Below, piece by piece: positions 33,777 through 46,311 of a stretch of DNA of 64,000 nt (the stretch's first letter is position 1; each line of letters opens with the position of its first letter). The stretch is from Diploscapter coronatus. Its lineage: Eukaryota; Nematoda; Chromadorea; Rhabditida; Rhabditidae. The position numbers and the translations under genes were made by a program. The notes under the pieces were generated by a model that worked only from the letters and a program-made list of their open reading frames with translations, had not been told where the DNA came from and ran no database searches. The stretch lies in NCBI GenBank assembly GCA_964036155.1, contig OZ038422.1, forward strand, positions 41,005,201 to 41,069,200. Direction: 5' to 3'.

Positions 33777-36700
33777 TCATTTGAGGCGTTGGGTGATGGA
33801 GGCGAGCGCGACCGCAAAGGCTTGTGTGGCCGTGAATGGAAGACGAAAATCGAGCGTATAGGCCCCGCCCTCGATCCGACCGAACTGCAGCACCTGTTGA
33901 CCGTCCAATTCCACCTGAAAATTAGCAGTTTCAAATTTGAAACATTTTTTAGGTGAAATTTAAAAATTTTACTCTGCAATTTTTCTAAATTTCAAATTGT
34001 CAAATACCTGAAAATTTTTCGCCGACTCCTGCGTAACACGGCCCCCAAAATCGAGCTGAAATTTTTAAATGCATTTTTTGGATGGAAAACAATTTTGATG
34101 AAAAAAATTGAAAATCAAATTTTTTAGACCTGAATTTTTACCTGATAGACCTGGTTATGCTCGTTCCAGAAAGGAGTCTTGTTATGCATCCTGAGCACCT
34201 TCGTGAATCCCGACATGCCGCTTTGGGGTAAGGGTGCCTCTCCGAGGGCCCGTTTCATGTCCTCCAAGGTTTTCGTCAACTCCCTAACCTCGCCTCTTAC
34301 GTCGCCATTAGAAACCTGAGAGATTTCCGGTGAGTCAGTCATATTCGAGAATCTCTCCAAGGATCGGACTTTTCGGGAAATTCCAACTTTTGTTTCACAT
34401 AAAAAGTCATAAAATTTCGAATTTTTCCCAAAAATAGACTCGAACCCGAAAATTAAAAAATAATAAAATCACCTTCTTTTCAATATCATTCACTCGGCGT
34501 AAAAGCTCTTTCATCTGAGTTTTCATTTTATTCATTGAGGCCATGTCTCTATGCTAAAATTTTGAATAATTTTATTGTTTTACTATTTTAAAATAAAGAA
34601 AAAACCAACCGAGTCGAAATTCCTCTGCCTGTAACGGAGTTGGCCAGCAATCATAGCCAATCTGAAATTAAAGGTTTTTTTTTTTAAAATTATTTTTAGG
34701 CAAAAATTTATAACTCCCCGACCGTGTTAAGAAGTGATCAATTTTGGGAATAAACTACCCGCAGAATACTTTTTAATTTTTATCTGTCTTACCTGTCAAT
34801 ATGTTCTTTGATGTCGTCGGTTTCCTTCTTGCCCACTTCCTTGTCCTTATCTTTGGCCTTCTCCTTCTTTCCATCGGCTACGGCAGTTTCAGCTTTTCCT
34901 TCCACTTCCAGACTGGTATCCTTCGATGTTGACGGTAAGAGAGCCGCTTCATCGGCGTCGTCTGAAATTTTTTTTTTTTTTTAAATTAAACTTTAACTTT
35001 CTTATTCTTAAAATTTAAAATTTTTTGACGAACCAATAAAGTCCAGCTGCTCAATCTGTTCGTGCCAGGGACTAGAATTTTGCGACGATTTTTCCGGCTT
35101 TTCCTGAGCCGACGCCGATGATTTTTCGACTTTCTTGGGCTTCGGTCGGGCAGAGGTCTGAAAATTTATTATTTTTACTTTTTTTGTTTTTTTAATTTTC
35201 AACAAGTTTAAATTCAAACAAAACTTACGTGGGTTTTCGAGTTCCTTTTGATTTTATGGGCATCCATAGCAGCTCTTAGGGAAGTGCATTCGGAAACGAC
35301 CTGAAATTTAAAATAGAAAAATTAAAAAAGAAAAAAAACCTTTTCAAAGAAATCCTTTTCCTCCTTCGTCAACCCATCGTCGGTGTGCGTCAGCAGGGGA
35401 ATTGTATCATCGTCATCAACGCATTCTGTAGAGACTCCGGTAGGTGGGCGAGACTCCTTCTGAAAAAACCATATTTTAATTTTGGATTACTGTAACTTTA
35501 GATAGACGTTGAGGACGTTTTCCATCACAAATATCCCCCTTTTGTGGTATGAATGTATTCCTGTCAACGTTGGAATTGCTATCTTCAATAATGGGACGAG
35601 AGATGATGATGACCGAATTTTTGCGATGGAAAACGTTTCAACGTCTGGTTTTAGATGACGTCATAGTTTTGAATTAAAAATATAAATTTTGCCTGTCTCT
35701 CTTCGTTCTCGAAAAGTGCGGCCAACGTTATGGTCATTTGACGTGGCTGGAGGTGGAGGACCGAGGTTTTGTAGGCGACCTGAAAGTAATTTGTCTTCGA
35801 TTTTTTATCTCTAAAAATTTAAGAAATCCAATCAAATTTATATTTTTTATTTTCTCTCGATTTAAAAGCAATCAAAATTTTCAAATTACCTGTCCCAGGA
35901 AATTCGGCAGATTATTGGCAGGCGATCCTGTCGAAGAAATTTGGAATTTCGTGCACCAGACGTTCGAATTCACAACGGCAAGCCGCGTATCGTGTCGGGG
36001 GGTCGTTAGGTGTCTGGAATAATCACTTTAATTACCCCAATTATCTATTTCACTACCCTAAACTATCTTTAACTACAATAGCTATCTCTGATAGTCCTAC
36101 TTATTTCATTTAATTATTCCAATTATCTTCCTTAATTACCCATCTTATTTGCTTTATTACCTTGACATAATTGCCCTAAGATGCCGTTTACTCCTTCTCC
36201 AAAGCGAATTCCTTCCCGTAGTGGCTCTTGGAATTATCGTAGCGTCTTCTGAAAATTATCCTTTGCTAAATCATAGCCCTTTAAACCGGGGACTGGATAT
36301 TTTTCAATTCAAATTTTTTTTCTTATTTTTAACTTTGTCTTCCGACATTTTAAACGACGATTATGACTGTTTATGTGGGAAACTATCATGGAAATTCGAA
36401 ATAGCACAGAATTTTTAGAGAGAAACAGAAATAAAGGGGAATGTCTCGAAAACCAGTTCTTCTTTCTTTTTCTCCCACTTTTCCATACTATTTCCACTCT
36501 ATAGATACTCACTACAAAGGAAACAATATCGTTTTCTTTTCTCCTCTCAAAATTCCCCACTATTTCTCGATTTTTCTCTAATTACGCAACTTTATTTTTT
36601 CGCGACGTGACAAATTTTGACGAGAAAATGTGAAGTGAAGTGACATTCGATCATAAGCACCTTCAAAAATCGATATTTTAAAGTAAAAATTGACCTTCCT

Positions 36701-39279
36701 ATGATAAAGCATAGGATAACAAACCGTACTTTATACGGCACAGCATATTTGAAAAAACTAATTTTTACTCACCAACTTGCGCCGAGGAACCGTTGATTTC
36801 CGGGATTTCCGAACTCGAGGTCGGGAAGAGCGAAATGTAGAATTGCGGTAGAAAGCGGTTGACCTGACGACCTGAAAAATAATATTAAAAATTCGAATTT
36901 TTCAAACAATCGACTCTAAAGAATGAAAAATCCTACCGATTAGCAAAGGCACCAATCCGCCCATGTGTTCCATGCACAGAACGTAGGTGTGTGATCCTCT
37001 GAAACTAGGGTAATTAAGCTTTAAGTAGGAGGCAATTGAGTCGATTTAATTAGGATGATTAGCTGGCTAGCTAGCTAGCTACCTCGTGAGAGGACGTATC
37101 GTGCAGTAGACTCGAGCGTCAGAAACGCTGCACACGAAACGATGTAGATCTTGTTGGGAGGGCACTCGGCACTGAAAATTCAAAGTTTGAAGAATTCAAG
37201 CCAACTTTTCTAGCTTTCAAAAATTCGAAATGACTATCTCAAGAGACGCTTTTTCAAAACAATGCAAACCCACCCTAATGACATGATGATCCAGAACCTT
37301 TAGTGCTTGGATTTCCTTTTTCGGCAGGGGCAGGTTGGGCTTCGAGGTTTTCCCAAGATGCTTCCACAGTTCGTAAGCGACTAATTCGAACAGTTTCGGA
37401 ACGCCCGGTACAATTCGACCTGAATTTCAAAAAATAGAGAAAATTAGCATAGGTAAACAAATTACCGCATCCAATCGCGCCTCCCGAAGCGACGATTATC
37501 GTTGAGTCTCCGTGCGCCCAGGTCAAGGCTGATAATTCACGATCGGGCCCGAAAAGAATTTTTTCCCTAAAAAAATGTTTAATCACAAGTTTCAGGAAAA
37601 TCATATCCTAAACAGGTGTTGAAGGGAATACTCTCGGAACAATTGAGCGAAACAAAATAAAAGTTGAGATTTTTGTCAAAGATTCGAAAAATGAAGAATC
37701 TTACCGATGCACCAACCGGCACTTGTAGTCCAACATGAGCAATTCGTGATTCGTGTTGATCAGGGCTAACAACGTGCCTGACTGATTCCACTGCATTTGC
37801 GTGACCGAGTGTCGAAATTCGTAAAAATCACAGGCCGCTTCGTCGTAGGATCTGGAAATTTTAAAGTGTCCCCTTTTTGTTGTAAAATGCATTCCTTTTA
37901 TTTTTATTTATTTATTTTTTTTTTAAATAATGTGCCCTTTTTCAATTTGTTTATTGCAAAAGACACCCCTTTAAAATAAAACAAAAATTACCGCATCATT
38001 TGAAGCCTTTTCTTTCCGATCAGCACCGCCAAAGTCCACATGGGAGCGCATGGGGAGAAGCTGAGTTTTGTGATGGCGTCTGAAAATTGTATTTTTAAGA
38101 AAAACTAAATAATTTTAAAAATTACAAATTTTGCAAAAAGAAAAATAAACAAAAGGTACCCGAAGAAATCGTTCTTTCCGCTATGTTTGCGCCTTGATCG
38201 GATAGGACCTGGATAATTCCTGTCGAAAACCCAATGACGACCTGTCGCGAATCGGGTGCCCAGACGCCGCAGTTCACCTGACCGTTATTTGATCCCGTCG
38301 GGAAGGTGTTGCTCCAGACTCGCTAATACAAAATTGTTTAAGTACAAAACCTAGAGAATTTCAACTTTTCACAATAACTGTTTAAAAGAGAATTTTAGCG
38401 TTTTCCTATTGAAAAAAAATATTTTTAAAGAAATTTAAACGTTTTCGTGTACCTGGCCAGTAGCGGACCCAATCAACACGAAGTTGTCTTCGTAGCAAAT
38501 CAGCGCCGACGAACCGCACGGGCTCCAAGACAAATCGTTGACTTTGACTCCGCGATCGTTCACTAATTCGACCGACCAACGGTCGTCGTTCTTCACCCAG
38601 ACGTAAATTATCCCTGCAAAAATCACCTTAAATCAATTTTTACCAAAAATCAATGTCTGCTCTCGACTTAAACCGCACTGATGATAAGTAAAGTTGGGAG
38701 AAAAGAGTACCTGAGGTGTCGCAGGAGGCGAGTTTGCACTGCGCACGATTCCACGTGATGATGCGAACCTGGCTGTGGTGGCCTCGCAAATTGTAGTTGT
38801 AGCGGGAATTGTCGTCCGTGTTGTCGAGCAGGTCGGTGGCCGTGATGCCGACCGACCCCGACTCCGAACCGACGCCGAGCAGACCATGGTTGTCGTCTTG
38901 CCCGGTAGGGATCCAGGAGAGGAAAGTTACTGGAAAAAACGAATTCTTTATCAAAAACCTACAGAAAATTTGGCATATTTTAAAAATTTTGGTCAGAAAC
39001 CATATTCTTTTTTCCAAGCTTTTCCTTTTCTCATTTCGACCTTGAGATAAGCATCTCTCATGAAGGTTGCTAGATTTTCTCGAAGATATCGAAGGCATTC
39101 TTGAACTCCTTTACACGTGATTCAGTAGAAAGTTTCTAGAAGTTTCCTCCTTATGATAGAGGATAAGTCGAAGAATCGAAATTATACGGTACAAAGTATA
39201 AACCAGTTGCTGAAATTCGCTCACCTCCAGGCTCGATTTTGGCGCCCGGCCAACTGTCGCTTTCCCACTGGATTTTCAT
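33777..39279 (-). CDS. TULP4: Tubby-related protein 4 (TULP4/TUSP): WD40 + SOCS-like + tubby C-terminus
   Basis: Twenty-three exons join in phase to 868 residues. In order: 39225-39279, 38711-38929, 38453-38613, 38160-38322, 37992-38079, 37705-37851, 37466-37566, 37274-37419, 37083-37171, 36937-36998, 36773-36871, 36161-36248, 35890-36013, 35693-35779, 35340-35459, 35229-35300, 35034-35157, 34793-34961, 34610-34661, 34473-34553, 34142-34315, 34008-34055, 33777-33914. WD40 repeats occupy the N-terminal half ([39 protein letters not shown]), then a SOCS-box-like [11 protein letters not shown], then the split tubby domain: [26 protein letters not shown] and the end [20 protein letters not shown] to ITQRLK. 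The human protein is longer in its disordered middle. SOCS-box TULP4 proteins are proposed substrate adaptors of cullin-RING ligases. The intron after 35693 uses a GC donor (CAG|GCAAAA). From memory the C. elegans ortholog is tub-2. Confidence 0.95.
37056..37082. repeat. CTAG/GCTA tetranucleotide tract at a splice donor
   Basis: GCTGGCTAGCTAGCTAGCTA runs directly up to the donor of the TULP4 exon ending at 37083. Replication slippage here would change the first bases of the intron. Confidence 0.7.
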
Positions 39280-40593
39280 TGTCGTTCGTCGTCGTCGTCG
39301 CCGCCGAAATTCAGAATCGTATTTTCAACATCGCACACAGCATCACGTCGTCGTCGCTGAAAGTTGCAATTCGGAATATTTGATGGGAAAGACGTCAGGA
39401 TTCCGAACCCTTGACGTTAACACGATAATGGATAGTCGATGAAAGCGGCTGGGGCAATCAAGAAGGTTCGATAATTAGCGACGGAAGAGTTGATAAATAA
39501 GAACGACGTAATCAGGTTATCAATTATCGAAATTGGGCTGGGCAAAGTTTGGAAAACACAACGATAAATTGACTGACATGAGTAAGTGGGGGAAAGACGG
39601 TATGTGCCAGTATTGAAATTGGAAACAGGAGCGAATCAAAATGACGACGAAATATTACGCGAACTATGGAGGGCGCAGAGAAACAGAAATCAAAATGAGT
39701 CGGAGAGCGGGAAAACCGAGGAGGCGCGAGAGAAACAAAGTTACCTGACAGCGCTTTTCTCTTTTCTCTCTCTCCAAAATGAACGCTATTTGCCCAACTG
39801 GCAGCTTCGCCCAGAGTCCAGAGAGACAGAGTCATATTATGACACATACACTCTGTGTCTCTACCCCTCTTCTCTTTCCACTCTACCCATTTTAATTTTA
39901 CTTCTCTCGCTCCTTTTAAATCGCATGATAAGAGAATAGGGAAAAAGAGGTTCGCGATAATTAGATTTGTTCGATCCACACCGGAAAAGTGCAATTCTGA
40001 TAATTTCACCGATACTGAACTCTAGCAAGGGGCGAAAGATGAATTTTTACTTTGGGTTACTGTAGCTTTCCAGGAATTAGCATAATACCGTAATCCATGA
40101 AGAAGAAAGTCCAAAAAATCGATAAAAGCAATATACTGTATTAGGAGTTCCTTAAAAATTGAAGCAATTCGTCTGGGCTTATAAATATTGATACAGTGCG
40201 CTATTTATTTCACATGTCGGGTCGTAAACTTCTTGAGTCTGTTTCAAAAGTTATGAAATAGCCCATGTATGTTTGCGCGTTTTAGCCGTCTAATACTCTC
40301 AATTTCGAACGCTATTTCTCCTACTCTAAAAGTGCCAACAACTTTTCTGAAAAGCTTGTCAAATTTCCAAAAATTCGGGATTTTTGTAAAATCCACCCTT
40401 TTCTTATCGTCTTTGATCGAACGGTTATTGATCGTTTCTATCTTCGCTCCTTCGAAATGCGCGGCTTTAGAATGACTAATACTTTTCACTCATTTCCTAA
40501 TTTTCATTCATCGCGATATCGATTTTCTCGGATTTCTCAAAAAATCGGTAAATCGATTGATTTTCGCCGTTTTTAGGCCAAAATCGGCGAACT
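39280..40593. promoter_or_regulatory. Divergent promoter region TULP4 / SCAMP
   Basis: No gene. A C/T-rich block (39750-39930) with TCTGTGTCTCTACC-like sequence lies in the middle. A strong acceptor TTTTTAG at about 40576, directly before the SCAMP ATG, is a probable trans-splice site. Confidence 0.45.
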
Positions 40594-43205
40594 ATGGCGT
40601 TGAACAGTAATCCATTTGCGGACCCATTTGCGGTGAGTTGGAATTGCTCTAGCACGGGGCCAGGTTCATAGTGATTTTTAATTGTTCCAGGATCCAGCCG
40701 TGCAGCAAGCGAGCAGCGCGACAGCGGCTGCGGCGAATTCGGACGTCACCGAGGACTTCAACCCGTTCGCCAACAATGCCCAGCGTGCCCCGACTCACGT
40801 ATGACTTTTCAAATTTTAAAACCCCGATTCAAAAGAAAAATATTTTTCCTGACCACTTTGGCTTCAGGAGCATCCACAAGAAAAAAATTCAAATTCTGAT
40901 GTGAGTCCCAGATTTCTTTGTGTTATAAAATTCAGTTCTCAAACTTTTCAAGATTTCTCCCCGAAACCTATAATTGTACTATTGGGAAAAATCCCCCCCC
41001 CCCAAGACAATTTCAGACCTTCTTGATTCCCCTTCTTTTCTTTTTTCTTTCTATCTGAAAGCTCCTCTCCCCTCATTTTCCCCTAGCTTGCTCCTTTCCG
41101 AGCAGAAAGCTCTCATGCACAGTAGAGTATCGATTATTCGCATGTCCCAAGCCAAGCCCACTTTATGTACCAAGAGTAAATTTGCCGATATGTAGAGTAA
41201 ACCAACCGCCGACTAAAATTCGGAATTTTTTTTGGTTAAATTTTTATGTTTATTATTTATTAAGTTTTGACTGAGTTCATCTCCAGACATTCGTACAAGT
41301 TCGACAGAAAATTCTCGCTCTTCGATATTTCTTTCAAAGGCTTATTATCAAAAGCCTATAGAAATTTCTATCGTTTTCGAATTTATCCCCAAATTTTGTT
41401 CCGAAAATTGGCACTTTTCCTCCCAATATTCTCAACAAAAAAAAAGAAATGCTCCCAATTGCAGAGCGCCACGGGTTTGCCCTCGGCGGGGTCGAAGCCA
41501 CCGATGGACGATGAGCTGTTCCGCAAGCAGGAGGAACTCGAGCGAAGGGCGCAGGAGCTGAGACGCCGAGAGGAGGAGCTGGAGAGACGACAGCAACAGG
41601 GCGGCGGCGGCAATGCTGGTTCAGGTGATTTTTTTTTATTTGTAGAATTTTTTATTTTTTTCAAATTTTCCTAAGAGAAAATTACAATTCGTTATGATGA
41701 TTTAAAAGGCAATTGTTGAAATGACGTGAGAATGTGCGTACTATAACTAGGGATAGGCGAGGATGTGAAAGTAGGAAGAAATAGTGTGGGAAAAGGTAGC
41801 TCATGTCATTCCCGTCATTTCTCAGTTGCCGATTTAAACAAAATTTATTTTTTTAAAAGAAAGTTTCAGCCTCGAACGCAAATCGCCCCCATAATTGGCC
41901 CCCTCTGCCCTCGTTCGTCCCGGTTGAACCGTGCTTCTACCAGGACATCGAAGTCGAAATCCCCGTTCAGTTCCAGGTAATTAAGAAAATAATCATCCTA
42001 ATTATCTCAGATTAATTACCTCCAATTAAGGCGACCGTGACGCTGGTCTACTACGTGTTTTTGACGTACGTGCTCGCGCTGGTGGTCAACTTGGTCGCGT
42101 CGCTCTTCTATTTCCTTTTTGGGGGTGGTAGGTTCTTATTGTTTCGAATTTTAAAAAAAAATTCCTTTTTTCTGCAAACAGCTAATTTTCTAGAAAAAAG
42201 ATCAATTTTCGATTTTTTTTCAAAGGGGATGGACTTACAAAATTTTCAGGAGCCATTGGTGAGCTGTTCCTGGCGATCATCCAGCTGGGTCTGTTCGCGC
42301 CTTGCTCATTCCTATTCTGGTTCAGGCCCGTCTACAAGGCCTTCAGGAATGACTCCTCGTTCAATTTCATGGTCGGTTTTTTAAGGAGCAGATTTTTGAA
42401 GAAAGACATTTGAAGAACATTTTACATTTTTAAACTTTTTTAGGTGTTCTTCTTCGTGCTGTTCTTCCATTCGATTTTCACGTTCGTCCAGGCGCTCGGA
42501 TTTTCGAACTACGGCTGCGGATGGATCAACGCGATCGGCGCTTTTAAACGTAAGAGAGCAACTTTGATTTCTTTCAAAGTTTTTTTTTTATCTCTTTAAT
42601 TTTGTATTTCTCAGAATCCTGGCCGATTGGGCTTATCATGTGCTTGTCAGCGCTTTGCTTCACGGCGGCCCTCCTCGGCATGGTCGTCGCCCTCTTGAAG
42701 GTGCACAAACTCTACAGGTGGGATTTTTTTGCCTTTCAACATTTTTTTTATTTTGAATTTATGAAAACAGCAAAAAATGTTCAAGGATCAAGTTTTAGAT
42801 TATTTTTTGTCAGAAAAAGTAGATTTTAGAACATTTTTCATATTAAAATTTATACAGTAACCTACTTTTATTTTTTTAATTTCAAAAATGTTTAGGGGAG
42901 GCGGTTTCTCGATCGACAAGGCCCGACAGGAGTTCACAAACGGAGTCATGGCCGATTCGAACGTGCAGAGAGCCGCTAATGCCGCGACTTCAGGTGAATT
43001 TAAAAATATATTTCTGTTCTTGAAAGGTTCACTCATTTTATGACACCAACCGTTCGGAATGATCATCAAGTTTGAATTGAACTAATGAGAGTAAAGTAGA
43101 AAGGGGGTGAAATTTTTAAAGACACTATTTTTTATTTGTAAAAGTTCAAATTTTTCAGCGGCCGCCGGCGCAGCGTTCCAGCACGCCACGCAGGGTCGAT
43201 TCTAG
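40594..43205 (+). CDS. scm-1: Secretory carrier-associated membrane protein (SCAMP)
   Basis: SCAMPs are tetraspanning proteins of endosomal and secretory recycling membranes. Eleven exons (40594-40632, 40691-40798, 40868-40900, 41465-41624, 41870-41976, 42031-42127, 42250-42371, 42444-42549, 42615-42717, 42896-42993, 43159-43205) give 339 residues, matching the family length. The cytosolic N-terminus has NPF endocytic motifs ([18 protein letters not shown]), then a Glu/Arg-rich coiled coil ([20 protein letters not shown]), then [20 protein letters not shown]. Four hydrophobic segments follow, with the conserved E-peptide region [20 protein letters not shown] between the second and third. C-terminal [15 protein letters not shown] is also typical. 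The gene is convergent with the GALK2-type kinase. Confidence 0.97.
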
Positions 43206-44003
43206 ATGCTCTTCAAAATTTCTCGTGAATTTTGATTTTTTGTCAAAATTTTTCAGAAATTCAAAAAAATCCTCCAAAAAATCAAAATTCTGCTCTATCG
43301 ACTGACTACAAAAATTGTTTCGGTGAATCAAACATTCACTTTCTTCTATAAATTTCTTACTCGGATGTGAGAATGATTATTATACATGTATTTTTGACGA
43401 GTTTGGGAAAAGAAGCGGAGCTGATTTTTTTTTTTGAAAATTTTGCAAAATTATCCCTTTTCAGCAAACTCGGCTAATTTATCTGGTTATGAGTAAAGTT
43501 TTATCATCTGTCTCTTCCTCCTCTACTCGTGCTTTTCTATAACTTGTACTAGTGTATTTGTGGATTACGGTAGGTTCTGAAAAAGACTCCAGTAATCTCG
43601 AATTTTGCTAGGCCTATAAATTATAATTTCTCTCTAGCAAAGCCATATAAATTTTAATTTTTAATCGGAAACTCCCAAATTTTATCATTTCTAAAAATTG
43701 TTTACTGATAATTTTATTCGACTTGATAAGATATAATTTATTCGAGAATATAATTTATCCTATGACTATATGATTTCCTGTACCTGAAAAAGAATAAAGA
43801 CGCATTTTTAAATAAGTGAATATTTTATTTTATCACAGAATACATCGATTTGTCTGAGTTTTTGAAACTAATTCCATTACCACCATTCAGAATAAGGCAC
43901 ATAGTTCAGGATTACGGCAGTTTTAGCGAATAACTAGAATATCTAACATGATTCTTTTCTGAAAATTTTTCACTATTACTTTTACGGTATTCTAATTTCC
44001 TAC
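43206..44003. other. Convergent 3' intergenic region (SCAMP / GALK2)
   Basis: No gene seen. GGATTACGG and CAGGATTACGGCAG occur near 43560 and 43905. AATAAA near 43792 could be the SCAMP poly(A) signal. Confidence 0.5.
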
Positions 44004-46311
44004 CTAGATTTTCTGTAGGGAAATACCGCTAGCCGGGGAGGAAATGAATAGAAATCTTTTGTCCTCGAGGATGGACTTAGGAATTTTGCCCTTTTCGAAC
44101 AGTATCACCGCACAGCCACCCCAGCCCGCACCAGTAAGTCGAGCGCCAAGGGCACCTTGGTCTTTGCAAAATCCGGCCATTTCATCCATCACTTCAGTCG
44201 AAGCTTCGTATAGCTGAATTTGTTACTCAGCCGATGACTTTTACAAATCCTTATATTGGTGGCTTTTACGGTTTTAGGTGAACTTTACACATCTCTCAAC
44301 CTGGTGATTTTCTACAGAGTGCACGTTACGAGTCTTTTCGCTGCACTTTCTTTCGAAGAAAAAGAAGCTCCGCCTCTTTAGATTTTTTTTCTCTAAAGAC
44401 CAAAAATACCTTAGATAGGCTTTGATGCCCCTCGTCCAGCAATTTCCCCATCAGATTCAAGTCCCCGGCCTCGCAAGCTCGATGGAATTGGTCGACTCTG
44501 AAAAAGATGAGGTTTATCCAATCTCAAAATTTAGTTTGACACTAGAAATCAAAAATTGAAACATTTCGTACCTAGAAGCCTCTCCGTAAACATGTAGACC
44601 GCGACGTTTCAGGGTGAAGGAGGTCACTGAAAATATTTCCCTATCTTTTACTTTATAAATTTTTAAACTTATTTTCTATTTACCCCTTTCCTTAAAACTC
44701 TTTATTTCAAATCGTTTTTTTTCTGAACAGCAAACAATAAGGACATTGAGGAAGTTCCAAAATGTTCCCACATATTTTTCTTGAAATCTATCAAAGCTTT
44801 ACAAATAACAGAGAAAAACTGACTATCTTTTGTGTTGTGACTGAGGCATTTGTCCAGTGCTTGTTCGTCGATTATCTTCAGCAGGTCTTCTTTGCTGATT
44901 TCTTCTGGAACCACCGCATCCACAAGCTGCTTGCATTCTTCGGGGTTCTTTCCGAGGGCCGCCGAGACATCCTTAAGCCGGACAGCGTCTGATTTGACAT
45001 TCGCGTGCTTCAGGAGAATCTGATTTTTTTCATTTAAATTTTACTTTTTAATTTATAATATTTCTTACCTGCCCACAAATCTTACCCTCCGTAACGCGTT
45101 GATTGAAGCAGGAAGTAGCGGCCTTGTTCATCCTCTCGCCGCAATGCATTACGACGAAAACCGCGTTTTCTGTAATTTAAAAAAAAAAAATCTTTTCAAA
45201 TAGAAAATTATTCATTTTTGACTATAGTACCTGGAAGGCTAACAGGAACAGAAGACAGAGGGTTGAACGAGATTTGGAGCGCTTGACCGGCGTTGGATAA
45301 AATCTGAAAATGTATTATTTTTTTTTTTTATAAAAAAGTAAATAATGAAAATTAAATTTTACCTCAGAAGCCTGATCCATCCCGCCGCCCATCGTACCAA
45401 CATATCGCTCGGCTTTTGCGCAGAGCTCGGCGAGGGCCTCTCTGAAGACTTTTTCTGTTTAATTTTGAATTTTATTTTTACTTCGTCAATTCCCCAAAAG
45501 ATTTCCCCGTCTGATGAAAATAGGTCGTCAAAGCGGCCGCGCAAACCAGAGAAGAGCTGCTTGAAAGGCCGGATGATTCGGGGACCGATCCTGAAATTTG
45601 AAAATAAAAAAATATTTTAATCTTTTCCATACCTGTAACCAGCAGGTCTATTCCTTTATGGTCCTGGTCTTCGGATTTCAAAAGATCCAAAATGCCTCTC
45701 CATCCAGAAAGCAAGTAGTCGAACCACTTTGGGGGTGTCGCTCCTTTCCAACCAGAAGGCAGGGAAATCGTCGTTGATCTGGAATAACCGAATAATCAAG
45801 TGGGTTGGATTCATTAATTCTTCTTCTCATTTTTGAAAAAATAAAAAATGCAATTTTTGAATTCAAAAAATAAAATATCACATTTTAAAAAGAATAATTG
45901 TTTTAAAAATCGAACTTTTGTAGAAAAAACCCACGGATAATTTTTATCGTCCAAATTCGAAATCCGGATTTGATTCGATTCGGAGGGAGCCGATAAAATT
46001 ATGCAGCACGCCTCGATCGCCATAGGCAAGACATCGTAACCGTGATAATCGATGTGCTCTCCTGAGAAAATCTTTTTAAATGAATAGGGATGAAAACTGA
46101 GATTTTAAAAATTTTCAAAAATGCGCATTTTTGCGAGTTTTTTCCTTATTTTTGCTTATCGATCAAAGGACTGGGTTTTAAAATTTGTAAAAAAAAAAAA
46201 TGCCATTTTTTATTTACCGATCAAGTTGACTCTGCCGGGACAGCGGACGCAGATTTGCGCGGGCTTTTCGTACAACTCGTGAAATTTCACTTTGAGGCCC
46301 TCCAGGTCCAT
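44004..46311 (-). CDS. GALK2: N-acetylgalactosamine kinase (GALK2-type GHMP kinase)
   Basis: GALK2 phosphorylates GalNAc (and galactose weakly) at C1. Eleven exons (46218-46311, 45935-46061, 45633-45778, 45482-45590, 45363-45441, 45231-45303, 45069-45169, 44803-45019, 44572-44626, 44410-44497, 44004-44213) give 432 residues, near the human 458. The galactokinase signature GRVNLIGEHIDYHGYDVLPM, the ATP-binding motif SSGLSSSSSLVCAAALTTYF, the block ERYVGTMGGGMDQASE, MNKAATSCFNQRVTEG and the third GHMP motif ARLTGAGWGGCAVILF are all present. Two donors are weak (TATCC|GTGGGT and TTATTT|GTAAAG), but they are the only ones that hold frame and homology. It is the same-strand downstream neighbour of the nlp-12-like gene. 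Confidence 0.96.

Noticed and set aside
34436..34460. B-box-like GGTTCGAGTC on the minus strand
   Set aside because: No A-box at a suitable distance; it sits in a TULP4 intron.
39524..40009. 161-codon minus-strand frame upstream of TULP4
   Set aside because: No homology, a composition following the C/T-rich promoter block, and a plus-strand mirror frame of similar length.
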